Source of the DNA: Reclinomonas americana ATCC 50394
Lineage: Eukaryota > Jakobida > Jakobea > Jakobida
Reading direction: 5' to 3'
NCBI GenBank assembly: GCA_048213135.1
Contig: PS015061.1
Span: forward strand, 77,381-141,380
Length of the DNA: 64,000 nucleotides
The translations under genes were made by a program, and so were the position numbers. The first letter of the stretch is position 1, and the number at the start of each line of letters is the position of its first letter. Below the pieces are notes generated by a model that saw only the letters and a program-made list of their open reading frames with translations, searched no databases and was not told the DNA's origin. Of this stretch, positions 11,310 through 24,623 are shown piece by piece.

Positions 11310-14300
11310 TCACTGAGCGGGGGCGGCAGGCGGTGTTGCTAGCACGCGCAGCACCCGGTCGTCAATGATCGAGGCCAGGTGCGCGAGGATGCGCGAACTC
11401 CGCACCACGTCCTCGGTCAGTGCCGCACGGAACGTGTGGAAGAACGACAAGTCGAGCTGCTCCAATCGCTCGCGCGTAATGGCGCAGTTCACCAGCGTGG
11501 AGAACGCCAGCATCTTTTGCACCAGCGGCCACAACACAGGGCCCTCAATGTCCTCCATCGAGCTGCCGTCGCCCATCATGGTCTGCGATACGTCAAAGTT
11601 GTCGTGCACGTCGGCCGTCACCGAATCCACCAATGCTCGTCGCTCGTCCTCCGTGCGCTGGCTGAGAATCTGCGCGCCACAACAAAACGTGAGCCATCAT
11701 GGCCGCCACCACTTAACAACAGGGGGATGAACAAACGAACCAACGGCATCATGTGCTCCACAAAGCGGCTGACACGCCCTCGGAAAAAGTGGCTCACGTG
11801 GTCCTTGAACAGACGGTGCAGGTACTCGAGTGCCAAATTGCTCGACACAATCGGCTGCAGAGTGCGTTGATCGGACGCCAGCAGTGCTTCGCACAGCGAG
11901 TCGTGCGCCGCCTCTTGCACTTGCATGGCCTCCTCCAGAGCGTACCATACTGCAACGAACCGCATCGTAAGAGACCAGTCGAAACACAAACAGAGAGAGA
12001 ACACATAGAGAATCGTACGCACCCAGCTCCACGCCAGCTTGTACCGTCTGTGGTGAGGGCAGAGCATTGATGCCGACAGAGGCCACCCACTGCACGCCAC
12101 ACGCGAAAGAAAGCGTGAGCATATAGCTGCTGCACGAATGAGAAAAAAAACAAGGTCGTGAAGACGCAACGCAGTAATATGGCCTGAAGAACTTGTCGTT
12201 GGCCATGTCACCCGACTCGACGTACGTGAGACCCGAGTGTGAGAAAATGTCGGACAACATCGACCGCTGACGCAGGGCACTCGGTCCGCCGAGATCCTTC
12301 AGACCTGTGCGCGCAAAGACGTCAGCACATTCGATAACACAAAGTGTGGTCATGATGATGTCTTGCACACGCAACTCGTTTGCTGGTAGAAATCGTCGTC
12401 GTTCTCTGCATCCAGATCGGCAGGCGGACTGTCATGCAATGTTCGGTGTTCGTTCAACAGCGCCTCCAGCAGCTGATTCCTGCAACCGGCGTCCAGTGTG
12501 CTGAGCAGCTTGCTTAGCTCAATACATGACGAGCGGAGGTGCACAGGCACCGGCCGTGACATGATGGTGAGCAGCGCGAGTTGAATCGGCAGCTGCATGA
12601 ATCGTAGCGTGAGAGCCGTGCAGAGAGACTCTCATCTCTTCTGGTGTGTGTGTATACCTTGCTGTCGCCCCACATGCGTGAGGCGTCAATCGCTGTTCGC
12701 TTCAGCATCTCATTTTCGTTCTCAGCGTACATGGCAATCCAGGTCGCCACACGCGTGAGCACGTCAATGGCCAACCCGAGTGGTGTGCAGTCCTCCTCCA
12801 CCAACGTCTCCACGCGTTGCTCGATAATCTGATCATCATAGAGTGAGTGAGTGAGTGAGTGAGTGAGTGAATGCGGGATGCGATGACACAAGGCAGCTGG
12901 CTCGCAACGCAACTTGTGACACACTCTCGAATCCGCTGCAGTCCTTGAACATCAGCACGTCGTGGTCGTCGTGAATGCATGCTCTCAGCAGCTTCAGGCA
13001 ATTGACCTGATGTCTGTAGAACTTCTCCGACTGCAGCACGGTGTTGATGTAGCGCGTGCGGAAGTTCGCGTTGAGACGGCACGCCACATTGACCAGGTGC
13101 ATCAGCGACGGCACAATCTCGTCGTACTCGTTGTTCTCGATGAGAATGTGCTTCGTGGCCCAGTCGAGATTCTGGTGCTCGGCCACGGCCAACGCAAACT
13201 GCTCGTTGACGTGGCACGCACGGCACACCACCGCGTAAAAGTCCGGAATCACAGCCTGCAAACTCACCAGCATCAGCTTCCAATCTCTCACCACACACAC
13301 ACACACCCCTTCCCGCACGCAACATTATTGTAGGTCACGTAGCGCTCCACCGGACGCAAGCTAATGTAGTGGTCCATCAGCAACACACTGCTGCGCTCCA
13401 ACTCTGCCAGGGCCATCGAGGCCGGCGGGTAGTTCTCCGTCGCACGGGCCCAGAAGGCAATGGCGAAGCGCTTGTTCTCGTCACAGTCCTTGCGCAACTT
13501 GTCCATGGCCATCAGCAACTCGAAGAACGCACGGAAGTACTGCACAAAGAGCTCCTTCTCCGCGTCCGACGCCATGCAGAACCGCAACATCTTGAAGTAC
13601 GGCACCAACCGCCACACGTGCGGCATGTACGCTGTGTCCTCCTGCTGTCCCTTGGCCGCCGGTTGCACGGGAATAATGTACTTGTGCGCGTGCGGCAGGT
13701 AACCCAACAGAAGCTGCGGAAAAAACAAGCGCGCGGTGAGCAACTCTCACATAGATTCCATGCCTGATCAACACACACGCACCTTGAACACATTGTGCAT
13801 GATCCGCCGACCCTCGTCAGACAGATCTGCTGGTGGCTCCTCCGGGATCTCGTCGTCGGTGATGCTGGAGAGACCCGCAAGCGAGCCAGGCGGCAGCTGC
13901 GGTCCAATACCCACAAATGGCGCTGCAAGGTGGCACGCAAAGAGAGAGAGAGAGAAAGAGTCAGCGCGCGACCGGAGACAATCATCCGCAATGAATCGTG
14001 GAGCAAAAAAATATCACACTCACCAGCCGTGTCCATCAGCGACATTTGAATGGCGGCCGCGGTGGCGGCCTGCGAGCCACCCGCGCCACCGGCGGGTTGC
14101 GTGCGACCGCCCGGAATCAGTGTGCGCAGCATCTTGGCAGCCTCCTCACGTACCAGATCGTACGAGTGCGACATCAACAGCGACTCCAGCCACTCGGTCA
14201 TGGTCCGGTACAGGTGCTCGCGCACCAGCTGGTTCTTCTCCGCCAGGCCGACAATGTTGCGCACAGAGTGGAGCGTGGCGTTCTTGAACTTCAGGTTGCC

Positions 14301-16114
14301 GTGGGTGACCTTCATCAGCGACTGCAGCGCGTACTTGACACGCTCGCCACGCAGACTGTCCTCCAGATCCAACAGCGGGGTAAGCACGGCAAAGTACGGC
14401 TTGAAGTGCTCGGCGTCGTACATGTTCACGCCCTCCGCAATCACGTCGATCACCAGGTGCGAGTAGCGGAAGTGCTCCCAGCACGTGTGCAGCACGATGC
14501 GAGAAATGGCCTCCACATTCATGTTGTCCTTGATGGCGTGCGGGAAGAAGTGCTGAGCGTGTGCACGCAAGAGCAGTGAGTGAAAGGGTGCGGTTCTTTG
14601 CGCGAAGTGGGGCAACAGGGCGTACCTTGCTGAACAGGGCCTCCTTGTCGCGCTCGCTCAACTCCAACACCTCGCCCTCACGCGCCGACGGCGGCATGCC
14701 GTGCTCGGCAAACACGTCGGTCTTGCACGACTCGACCAGCACCGCAAACATGCCAATCATGTGCTTCAAGTTTGGCGGGCTGATCTTGTCGCCCATCTTG
14801 TACGGCTTGCGGTCGACAAACTCGGTGACCTCGGCCCAGAACGGTGACTCGTCTTGCAGGTAGAAGTGGATGAAGCGAGCAATGAAGCTGCGCTGCAGCA
14901 GGTACATGCGCTGTGCACGAATACACAAAGAAAGTGAGTGTGCAGCGCAAGTTGCGAGAATTACAACAGTGCGGTTACCAACCTCGACGGTGCCCAGCTT
15001 GGCAATCTCCTCAAAGAGGTAGAAGTACTCGGCAATGTGGCGCCAGTTGTAGCACGCGTAGCGCACCAACTCAAAGGTCGAATCCACAAAGCGCAACGCA
15101 ATCGAGTTGTAGACACCGTCGTCGCGCAGCGAGAAGAACGGATCGTCGGAGGAGTCCACCTCCGGCGTGCTGACGTCGCTTTCATCGCGCGGCGGGTGCA
15201 CCCACTCCAGAGCATGCTGCGAGCGCGCGCATTTTTGAGTGGACTGGATACCGAGGGGGGAAAATGACACAAAAAATCGCCGATATACGGTACCTCACGC
15301 TCCAGATCGAACACAGTCTTGAAAATGTTGCGAATCAAGTCGGCAAAGCCGCGACGAGTGTCGGCCACCGTGCAGCTCATGAACATGTGCGCCAGCCACG
15401 CCTGGTGCTCCGTGAGGTGCTCCAGCAAGTGAGCCGATGCCTACACACATGGCATGCAGCGATGAGTGTCGGGGAAAACGAGTGAAAGAGAACTGCGACT
15501 TTGCGGCGCACCGGCACGTGCTTCTGGTACAGATTGGAGAGCAAGCGAATCCAGCGGGGGAATGCAGACTTGTCCTTGGCGTGCGACAGCACCTCGACCA
15601 AGAAGCGCGTGGCCAAATCCAGCGAGAGAGCGCCCGTGTCGCCCTCGACAATCGGGCCCAATTCTGAGACACGCAAGAGGTGAGTGATGAGAGACAGAGA
15701 GAGAACGAGAGAGAGAGAGAGATGCAGCCAGCACAAACCGAGTTGAGGCGGCACGGTGAGTCCACTGATAAAGTTCCACATGAACTCAAAGTACTGCTTG
15801 TCGAACACGTTCTTGTCCTCCAGGAAGCTCATGTTCTCCACCCACACGTTGTTGAAGATCTCGCGCGGCACAATGTCCGACACCGTGCGAGCCTGCGCAC
15901 CAGCGTACAGCTCACGCACCGGCATGGGGATCACGTCCTCGCGCATCGGCACCGGCTGCTTGCGTTGATAGAAGAGCATGTAGGCGTTGTACTGCTTGGC
16001 GACCACACGCGGCACCTGCTTGCGCTGCACGGCATCGTACTGCATCGTGTGCTCAATGCCGCCAAAGGTGTAGGGACCAATCGACTGCACGCACAAAAGC
16101 AAAAGGAATGATGT

Positions 16115-16151
<37 letters not shown>

Positions 16152-19100
16152 AAAGAACCACTCGTGCATCCATCATCACTCGCCTTCTCATCAAATCGGT
16201 CGACGTACGTGTCGTTGAACTGGTACCACTTGCGCTCACCCGAGCCGTCAAGCGCCTCACGCTCCTTGATGAACGAGTAGTAGTGACCCGAGTCGGCAGT
16301 TCCCGTGTGCACCAGCACACCGACCAGCTCGTACTGGTAGTACGCCGGATCGCGTTTCAGAGCCGCCTGCAGGCCCTCGTCCTGCTGCTGCTCCGCCGCT
16401 GCAGCAACAACAACAACAACAACAACAACACCAGTGAGATGGCCTGTTCCACCACCACCATACACTCTCTCTTCAAGCACGCAACTCAATCCCTCGCGCT
16501 TCGCCAGACCCTCCTTGGTGTACGGCTCCATGTCGAGCTCCATCGGGAACTCAAAGTAGTCGTTGACCTTGATCTTCTTCATCTGATCCAGGTCGAACTC
16601 GAAGCGCTTGAGGTGGAGAATGAGGTTGTTGGGCAGATCCTTGATGCACACGCGCTTGAGGGCGTCGATCTTGGTGTCGTACTTGTCACACTGGTATTTG
16701 TTGTCGCCATCCAGCGTCTCGCCACCGACAAACGCCTCCAGCGCCTCAGCCAGGTTCTTCTTGTTCTTCACCGGCAGGCACACCGTGAAGCACGGCTCGT
16801 CACGCTCGCCCACATACGGGTACTCCGGCTCCTTGCTGATGATCTGGTTGACCTGCACACCACCAAAGAACTGGCGCAGCAGCTCCTTGTAGCCCGTGCG
16901 CTCCAGCGCGTTCTCCATCTTGTCGAACAGCGAGTTGAAGAACTCGTCCACATCCATCTGCTGCGCCGTGTTGACCGGCTGTCCGTCGTAGTCCTTGTAC
17001 GACTTGCAGAACGGCAGCGTGTCGTAGTACTTCTTCTCGCTCTCCTGCAGCGAGCCGAACATGAGCTGCAACTGGTACAGCAGCGACTCGTTCTTCTCCT
17101 CCGGCGTCTCGTAGTCGTCGTCCGACATGGCCAGCAGCGAGAGGCGGAATTGCGGAATCATAAACAGCTGCTGCATGAGCGAGTTCATGTAGCACGTGCA
17201 GCCTTGGTTCTTGAGACCGACGTAGCCGCTCTCGCTCTTCTCCATAAACTCGGGCGAGTAGTGCCACTGACTGGTGCGCTTGTCACCTGTGTGTCGTCGA
17301 CTGGTGAGCTGACGGACGCACGCAAGCACACTTGTGTTACTCGGTGACAAACCTCCCACTTGCTGCTCCATCAGCAAGTACGACAGCTCGGCAAAATTGC
17401 GCGGCGTGTCCTTGGTCAGCGTCTCCAGCAGGCGGAAGGCCGCGTGGCGGCTGGCACGGGTCTTGCACTTGGGTGCTGCGTACGCACCGTGGTCGTCGGC
17501 TGTCGGAATGGCAAACAGGCACTCGTTGAAAATGTACTTGATGACGCCGGCACTGTCACAGCAGCACGCACGTGAGTGAGTGAGTGAGGGCGGATGCCTC
17601 GACTGGCGTAGCAGACGCAACTGTACTTCCGAGCCGACCATCTCGCGCAGGTCGGGTGAGACATCGAGAAGCGCGCGCAGCACGTCCATCAGGCCAATCA
17701 GCGAGTGATCCACCAGCGCCGTGTTGAGTCGCGACTCAAACGTGGCGTGCGACAAAATCGTCTGCACCAGCTGCTCCACCAGCGCCGGAATATTGAACGA
17801 CACGCGGTGATTGCCGCAGAACGTGCGCAACGAGAGCGCCAGCAAGTGGAAGTACTCGGCACATGTCGACACGTGCGAATTGACCGTGCTCAGCATCGAC
17901 AGCAGCAGGTTCACCAGCTCCTGGTGCCACGGCGACGCTCCAACGGTCTCCAGGCTGCGCGCAAGGTGAAATGTGAGTATCTTCTCTTCTCGGCAGAGCG
18001 ATCGTCGAGCACGCACCGGCCGTCAATGACCAGCAGCGTCATAAAGAGCGCGTCGGCCGTGAGGGCACGCAGCGACTTGCGCAGGGCCACCAACAAGGTG
18101 CGCGACACAAAACTATCCAGGTTTGGCTGTCGACGCATGGCAGGCGGTTAGGAGAGGGTTGAGTGGGAAGTGTTGTGCGCGCGATGCTCACTCACCCCAA
18201 AGAAGAGCGCAAGGCGTTCCTCACTGCTGACGCTCAACGCGAGCAACAGGTCGCGAGCATGCGTTGACAGCACCACATCCTCGACATCCGTGCTCTGCAC
18301 GACACACACACGAGTCAACAACAACATCATCATTATCATCATTACAGGTGTGCGACTCAACGTCAGACTGGCTGGCGGCATCCACCAAGATGCGCAGCAG
18401 GCTGCCAATCAGCACATCGGCAGCCACACCGGCCGGGAACGTGTCGTTCAACACTGGAATCTCGTACTTGCGCTTCGGCACCTCGGGAGCGGCATCAATG
18501 GCAGCATCTGTGTGTGTCAAGCGAGAGGGGACGGTGAATAAGAAAACAAGAAGAGCAGGACGCCTGGAGTCGAGGAGGGAGAGACACACACGAACCAGAA
18601 GGCAGCGGCACAGTGGGAGCGGCTGGTGCGGTGGGCTTGTTGGCCACAGTGGGCACATCGAGCATACCGGCCGACGAGTCATTCAAGTCTGTCGTGTAAA
18701 AGTCCGCATCATCCGCCGCCTTCTGCTCCGCACCCACCAAAAGTGAGTGAGCCACACAAGCATAAAAGCAACTTGGAAAATTGATGATTACCTTTGGCTT
18801 CTCCTCCTCCGCAAACGGAGCGTACGGGTCGGCAATCTCCACCGTCTCGCGACCTGCAGGGCACGACATAAGTAAGTGTGAAGGATGAAGAAGGAGGGAG
18901 GCGTGAGGCGTTCTCAGCACGCAACTGACGGTAAAATAGTTGACGAGCTGCAGCAGGAGACCGAGGCACTCCTTGCGCTTGCTGCCCTTGCTGGCGTCGA
19001 AAAAGTTGACCTCCATCAGCGTGCCGAGCAGGTGCAGCAGACCGCCGCGAGTGAGGAAAGTGTGCTGCCAGCGCTCCGTCTCCTCGCGCTCCTCGGCCGT

Positions 19101-22100
19101 CGACGCCTCACCGTACACAATCGTCTGCACAATCTGCAGCGAGTACAGCAACCGGAACGGCGACGAGGCATCAAACAGGACCTTCCAGTCGACCTCGGCG
19201 GCCGAGGCCAGACTGTTGATCGTGTTGTGCATGTTGGCATTGGTCGGCAGCTTCATCAGCAGGTCCCACACCATGTCGCCAATGCCGTGGTCGAGAGTGA
19301 GGCACGCAAACAGCTCGTTGAAAAAGGCGGCGTCGTTCGACAGGATGTTGTTGGGGAACTCGGCCTCGTCGCCCACCTCTTGCACGCGCGTGAGTCCAGT
19401 GGCCTCGGCGTGCTGCAAGGAGATGAGAACTGCAGCGGGAAAAGGGAGAGACAGAAAGAGTAAAGTGCGCGACACCTTTTGTGGCCGCTTGACCAAGTAC
19501 ACCAGCGAGCCGTCCTCAAACTTGAGCTCATGCAGGCGCTGTCCGTCGTCCTTCAACTCCTTGCCGTTGTGGATCAGACGGATGAGGTAGAAGGGTTCGT
19601 TCAGGTGCTGTGCAATCTGCTTGCGCAGCGAGCCCAGCGTCGAGTTGGAGTTGGAGGCGACCGAGAACCGAGACTTGCCCTGCACCATTTGCACCGTGAC
19701 CGAGAGCGGATAGCCCTTTGATCCGGCTCCGTGGCGGCTGATGGTGAAACCACTGCGGGCGGCCACTGTCGACTCGAACTCGTCCAGGAACAACTACGAA
19801 GGCAAGTGTGAGACGCGTGCGTGCAATGAGAGAATGCGGCGAGGGCGCCGTACCTTCAACAGATCCAGTGCACGAATCACTTGCAGCCGAGCGGCTGCGT
19901 TCTGCGGGTTGGCACGCAGCTCGCTGTGCGCCTCCGTGAGCCGAATCATGCAGGTGCTGATAAACTCTTTCCTCTTGTCCACGGCCGCGTACGCCAGCGC
20001 CGGAGACAACTGCGCAGCGAGGAAGGGGAAAAAGTTGAGTGGGCGGGAAGGAGAGCAAAAGGGGTGGTGGTGGAGGGGGCGCAACATTGAGGTAGAGCTT
20101 GACCAAAAAGTTGATGACCTTGATGCCGACGTCGGGTGACTCGACGACAAAGGCGATGCGCCACAGACGCTCGGTACCAATCAGCTCCGTCGACTTGACA
20201 ATGTAGGTCTTGTCGTTCGGCTGGTCGTACCGGTTCTCCTTCCAGTTGACGTACTTGTAGTAGTACTCGAACATGTCGAAGCCGGACGAGGAGAGCTTGG
20301 TGAAGTCCATGGAGCCGATCTTCTCCAAAAACGCCCACTTGATCACGTCCACCGAGAAGGCCTGTTGTGCGATTCCAAAGTCAGATGAAACCTCTTGAAC
20401 ACAATCACACCCTCTTGCGTCCCACGCACATTCTCCAGCTCGACTTGCGTGAACCACCGGTAGCCAATCTCACGCTCCTCGAGGGTGACGGCGTTGACAA
20501 TGACGCTCGACCACAGTGACTCGACTTGGTCCTGAGAGAGCATGAGGCGCGAGTTGGTGATGAGGTAGTTGAGGGTGGCCAGACGCTCGTCCACTTGCGC
20601 CGAGTGCATGAAGAAGCGCGACGTGTACACGTGATCGAAGCGCGCACGGTCCTCCGGTGTGGCGGCCTCGTACACTTGCCGGGCGTGCACCTTGTAACGC
20701 GCCAAGTCCTCCAGCACCAGCTGCACCAGCGTGTACTGCTTGTCGAGGTCCTCAATCACGGGCCTTCGCGGCTCCACCAGCTCGCTGTCCTTCATGCTGA
20801 AGCCTGTGGTGGGAGGAGGAGGAGGAGGAGTGAGGGGACAAGAGAAGAATGGCACTTTGCAAAATGTACGCACCAATTAGCCGGAGCATGACTTTGAGTG
20901 ACTGCGGGACCGATTCACCGCGTCGCACGTTCTCCACGGCACGCTCAAAGATCTCGCCACGGTGCGGTCGCACGTGGTGCCACGCCAGCTGCTCCATGAG
21001 GAAGTACAGGGCGTGGTTGGCCAGGTCGTTGTCCACCGGTGAGTTGTCCTGCACCAGGCGCCAGAAAATGTCGACTCCGTACCAGCGATTGCGACGGAAC
21101 TGGTGGGGGGATGGGTGAGTAAAAAACAGAGAGGGGAGAAAGATGCACGCTTCAACACCGACCTCTTGCGACGAGATGGCCGTGTGGCTCACGTGGTGGA
21201 ACATTTGCAGGGCGTAGTAGTCGTAAAAGTCGATGCTCAGCGTCTCCAGGTGATCAAACAAAAAGTCCACTTGCGACAACGGCAGGTTGACACACGTCTC
21301 GGCAATCACCGAGAAAATGGCGTGTCGTGATGCTTCGTGCGTGTTGTCCTGCGGAGTGAGGTGTGAGACAACAGGAATCAAAGCACTAAAGCAAGCGAAC
21401 TCATGTACACACACATACGCACCTTTAGTCTGATCCAGATGCACTCGAGCAGCGAGTTGTCGAGAGCATCCTCGCGAGCCAGGAACTTGAGCACATCAGC
21501 GCAGCGCTTGATGAGCTCGACGTGACTCTTCAGGCCAAACAGCGTCTCGACCACACGTCGCTCACTCAACCACTGAGCAAAGTACCTGTAGCAGCACACA
21601 CACGGGTGAGTCCCACAGCGCACAGAAGAGGGGACGCGGAATAAAAAGACGAAACTCATTGGTGAGCCACATGTCCGCCAGGTGCGGGTAGGCGGGACCG
21701 GCCGCAGCCGGATACTCGGCGCCCATGCCGCCATGGGCGTGCACCTGGCGCTGGTGCTCCTTGCGGTACAGCAGCATGATGATCTCCTTGAGATCCTTCA
21801 GGCCATCGAGACGCACCTGCGTGGAACGGAGAACGCCATCAGTACTCCCCAGCACGACGACACACTCGGCGAGCGCGACACATACCTCCAGTGACACGTC
21901 GTTGACAAACCACTTGTAGGCCATGTCCAGACGGAATTTCTCCAGCGTCTCGTTGGGTGTGCCAAACGTGGCAGTCGCCGACGAGAGATCCTCAAGCATG
22001 TGAATTAGTTCGGCCACCAGCTTGCGATCCTCGTTCTTCATGCGCTCGTCCGACAAGCCAACGCAGTGCGTGACCGACGTCGTCATCGCCTGCGCCGTGT

Positions 22101-23315
22101 ACTGCTCGAGTCGCCGGCGCACAATGTAGTCCTTGACTCTGCAAAACGGTCGCAAGCACATCTTCAGCGTGGTGAAGGTGACCGGTCGCGCCTCCTCCGC
22201 CTCGCGCATCCGGTTCAGCAGCATGTCGAAGCCACCGATGCGGCCCCAGTAGTTGATGTTCTCGACATACAGCGGGCTAATGTCCCAGTCGGTGGACTGC
22301 AACAAAGCATTGCGAGTGAGACAATGCGGGTGGAGAGAGAAAGAAAGAAACGAGCAATCACACTCACCGGTCGTCGTGCATACACATCATCGTCGGCCTC
22401 GTCGGTGGCATCCTCCGGGCTCTGCGTGGACACCAGTCACTACTGTCAGGAACCAAGGCGCGTGTCTCCCGCACAACATCCACGACATGTCGACACACAC
22501 ACACCCCGCGCCGCCCCCTTTTCCCGACAACCATAAAAAGACACTCTCCCACCAACACCCCTCCGTGCTGCACATCAACAGTAACAAGCCCTGCTATCTC
22601 TTGTGCTTATGCTTGTGTGCGTGTACCTCCACAAAGTAATCGCCACCGGCGTTGGTGCCGGCCTTGTGAATGAGGGAGAATTGACGCGGCGCAAAGATCT
22701 TGTTGAGCACATCGAGCAGCATATCCTCAGTGGTGACCGCCGGGTACACGCGCACAACAAAGTCCATCACTCGCTGGTAGAACAGCGTGATGCGATTGCC
22801 GCCCTCCTCCGAGTGAATGCTGCAAAGCGCGCGCATGTGTGTGAGCTCCGATGGACAACTACTTACACACACATGGAACACGCGCGTGCAAATACGCACC
22901 CGCGTTTTGACTGTTCCAGCACGAGGCGGTTGAGTGCGGTCTTGAGGAAGAAGGTGCACGTCTCGTCGGGACCGAGCTCGGCGGGTGAACGCGCGTACAC
23001 GTCCATCCACTGCTCAATGCGCGCCAGCAAGTGTGTCGAGTCCAGCTCTGCACACACGCGCAAGACAAACAACATGAGCGCACACAGCTCTCTTCCGTGC
23101 GCAGTGCGCGTGTGTGTGGCAGACAACAAGTGCAAGTGTGTGTGTGTGTGTGTGTGTGCGACATCTCCGTGTTACATACCCGTGCGAATCGAGTCTTCCA
23201 TGTCCTTGACCTCCAAGCGGAAATCACGCAAGTCAAACGGTGGCGGCAGGAACTCGTCCTCCTCCTCCAGCAGGTCTCCGCCGCTTTCCAGACTGTCAGA
23301 TGAGTCGTCGGCCAT
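11310..23315 (-). CDS. USP34: USP34-like giant ubiquitin carboxyl-terminal hydrolase
   Basis: About 12 kb with some 25 short introns. By my estimate it encodes roughly 3,000 aa (human USP34 is about 3,500). The start MADDSSDSLESGGDLL at 23315 opens an acidic leader, followed by long helical-repeat sequence. A ubiquitin-like segment (from TVQMVQGKSRFS to SLVYLVKRPQK) lies at about 19700-19478. The USP domain runs from about 17230 to 15960. The Cys box has GLKNQGCTCYMNS, with the catalytic Cys codon at 17194-17192. The His box is TGTADSGHYYSF, with the His codon at 16285-16283, and WYQFND follows. After it, NMSFLEDKNVFDKQYFEFMW and NAYMLFYQR match USP34 better than USP9X as I know those proteins. 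The zinc-ribbon Cys pairs are missing (YQCDKYDT). The C-terminal helical half ends at TGA 11312-11310. It removes ubiquitin from substrates; human USP34 acts in Wnt/axin control and DNA repair, but the role here is inferred only. Confidence 0.88.
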
Positions 23316-23494
23316 TTCCGTCTCTCACACTCGCACTCTTTCTTTCTCCCCTTCCTTGCAGAAGCGATGATAACCCCACAGAGACAGACACACACACACG
23401 CGCGCGAGAATGCAGACAGTGCGCGCTCCCTCCCACAAATGTAAGTAACAAAATCTTGCTCGCGACTATTTTTGTCTTTTTTGTAAGCGTGAAT

Positions 23495-24458
23495 TCATTG
23501 CCGGTAAACTTGTTGCTGATAGTGTTGCGCCTGCTGGTGGTGGTGGGGTGGCGGATAGTGCCCGGGGTATTGCTGCTGGTGGACGAGATATTGCTCCTGC
23601 GCATGCAAAAGCCGTCAATTTTTGTGCCGGAAATCAAACATGCAAGAAGTAAGACACGCGTACCGCTTCCGGCACCCTTGGATGCTGCTGATGTGACTGT
23701 TGCTGCTGTTGCTGTTGGTGATAGGAGTGAGGAGGGGCCAGCGGTGGGGGCTGCTGCTGCTGCCGGCTTTGTGATTGAGAAGGAGGTGATCGATCGCGAG
23801 GAGGCGATGCACGTGCAGGTGCCTGCTGCTGCTGTTGTTGTTGCTGCTGGCGATAGTATTGTGCTGCAGAGGCGGAGGAGGCGTCGAGATCGGTGCCGGT
23901 GGCCGACGAGGCGTTGATGGTGAATGTGTGGGTGAGTTGTCCGCCCGTGCCGGTGCGATCGCGATCGAGCGACTTGAGCAACTTGCGGCCCTCGGTCATG
24001 GTGAGGTTGAAGTTCTCCAGATTGTGAATGATCTCCTGCGCACACACACGCACAGCAGCGAGTGAGCGAGAGCGTATGTGTGAGTGGGGAGGGGTTTTCG
24101 CCGTGGTTTCGCGCCCGAGCAAAAACGAAACCTTCATCGTGTCCTTCTTCTTCTTTCGCAGCGCGCGCAGGTACTCGTACGGTGCACGAAACACCTCGCC
24201 GTACTTGGCTGCACACTGTGCGCGCACGACGCACAAGAGAGAGACAGAGAGAGAGACAGAGCGAAGGAGAGATTGAGAACACTATTCTCGAAACGCACAC
24301 ACGCACGCACGCTTCACGCGCACACCGACCTCTTCGCACGTCTTAATGTCGCGATTGATCTCCTGCAGCTCCAGCTCCAGCACCGAAAAGTGCCCCTCCA
24401 GACTGCTCAGCACCGCCACCACGTCAGATCGAGCGCCGCTGCTGCCCGATGCGTCCAT
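23495..24458 (-). CDS. Small coiled-coil protein with polyQ C-terminus, unrecognised
   Basis: Starts at ATG 24458-24456 (MDASGSSGARSDVV) and ends at TGA 23497-23495. About four exons join in frame: a helical N-terminal exon (LSSLEGHFSVLELELQ), a charged helix with KKKKDTMK, an exon EIIHNLENFNLTMTEGRKLL continuing into Gln-rich sequence, and a short last exon rich in Gln, His, Tyr and Pro (VHQQQYPGHYPPP). The first half is predicted alpha-helical and coiled coil. The second half is a prion-like Gln/Pro tail coded by CAG/CAA repeats, so its length may vary between strains. Such a layout fits a subunit of a nuclear or scaffold complex, but I recognise no family. Its stop is 180 nt upstream of the USP34-like start on the same strand. 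Confidence 0.6.
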
Positions 24459-24623
24459 TCCTCAGAGAGACAAGGGGACAAGGTAGACACAGTCTCTGTG
24501 TGTATTGAAGACAGGAAGGCGGTGAAGGCAACGGGAGAGTGAGGGAATCCACCGTCCATTGTATCAGCTGTGTTGAGACCGGCAATCGGAATTCTCACAT
24601 AATCCCACCACCCCACAAGAGAG

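Noticed and set aside
16383-16480. Poly-Val/Ala insertion in the USP domain
   Set aside because: The (GTT)n stretch has donor- and acceptor-like ends (GTGCTTGAAG to TGCTGCAG) and is more likely an intron than coding sequence, though this is not certain.
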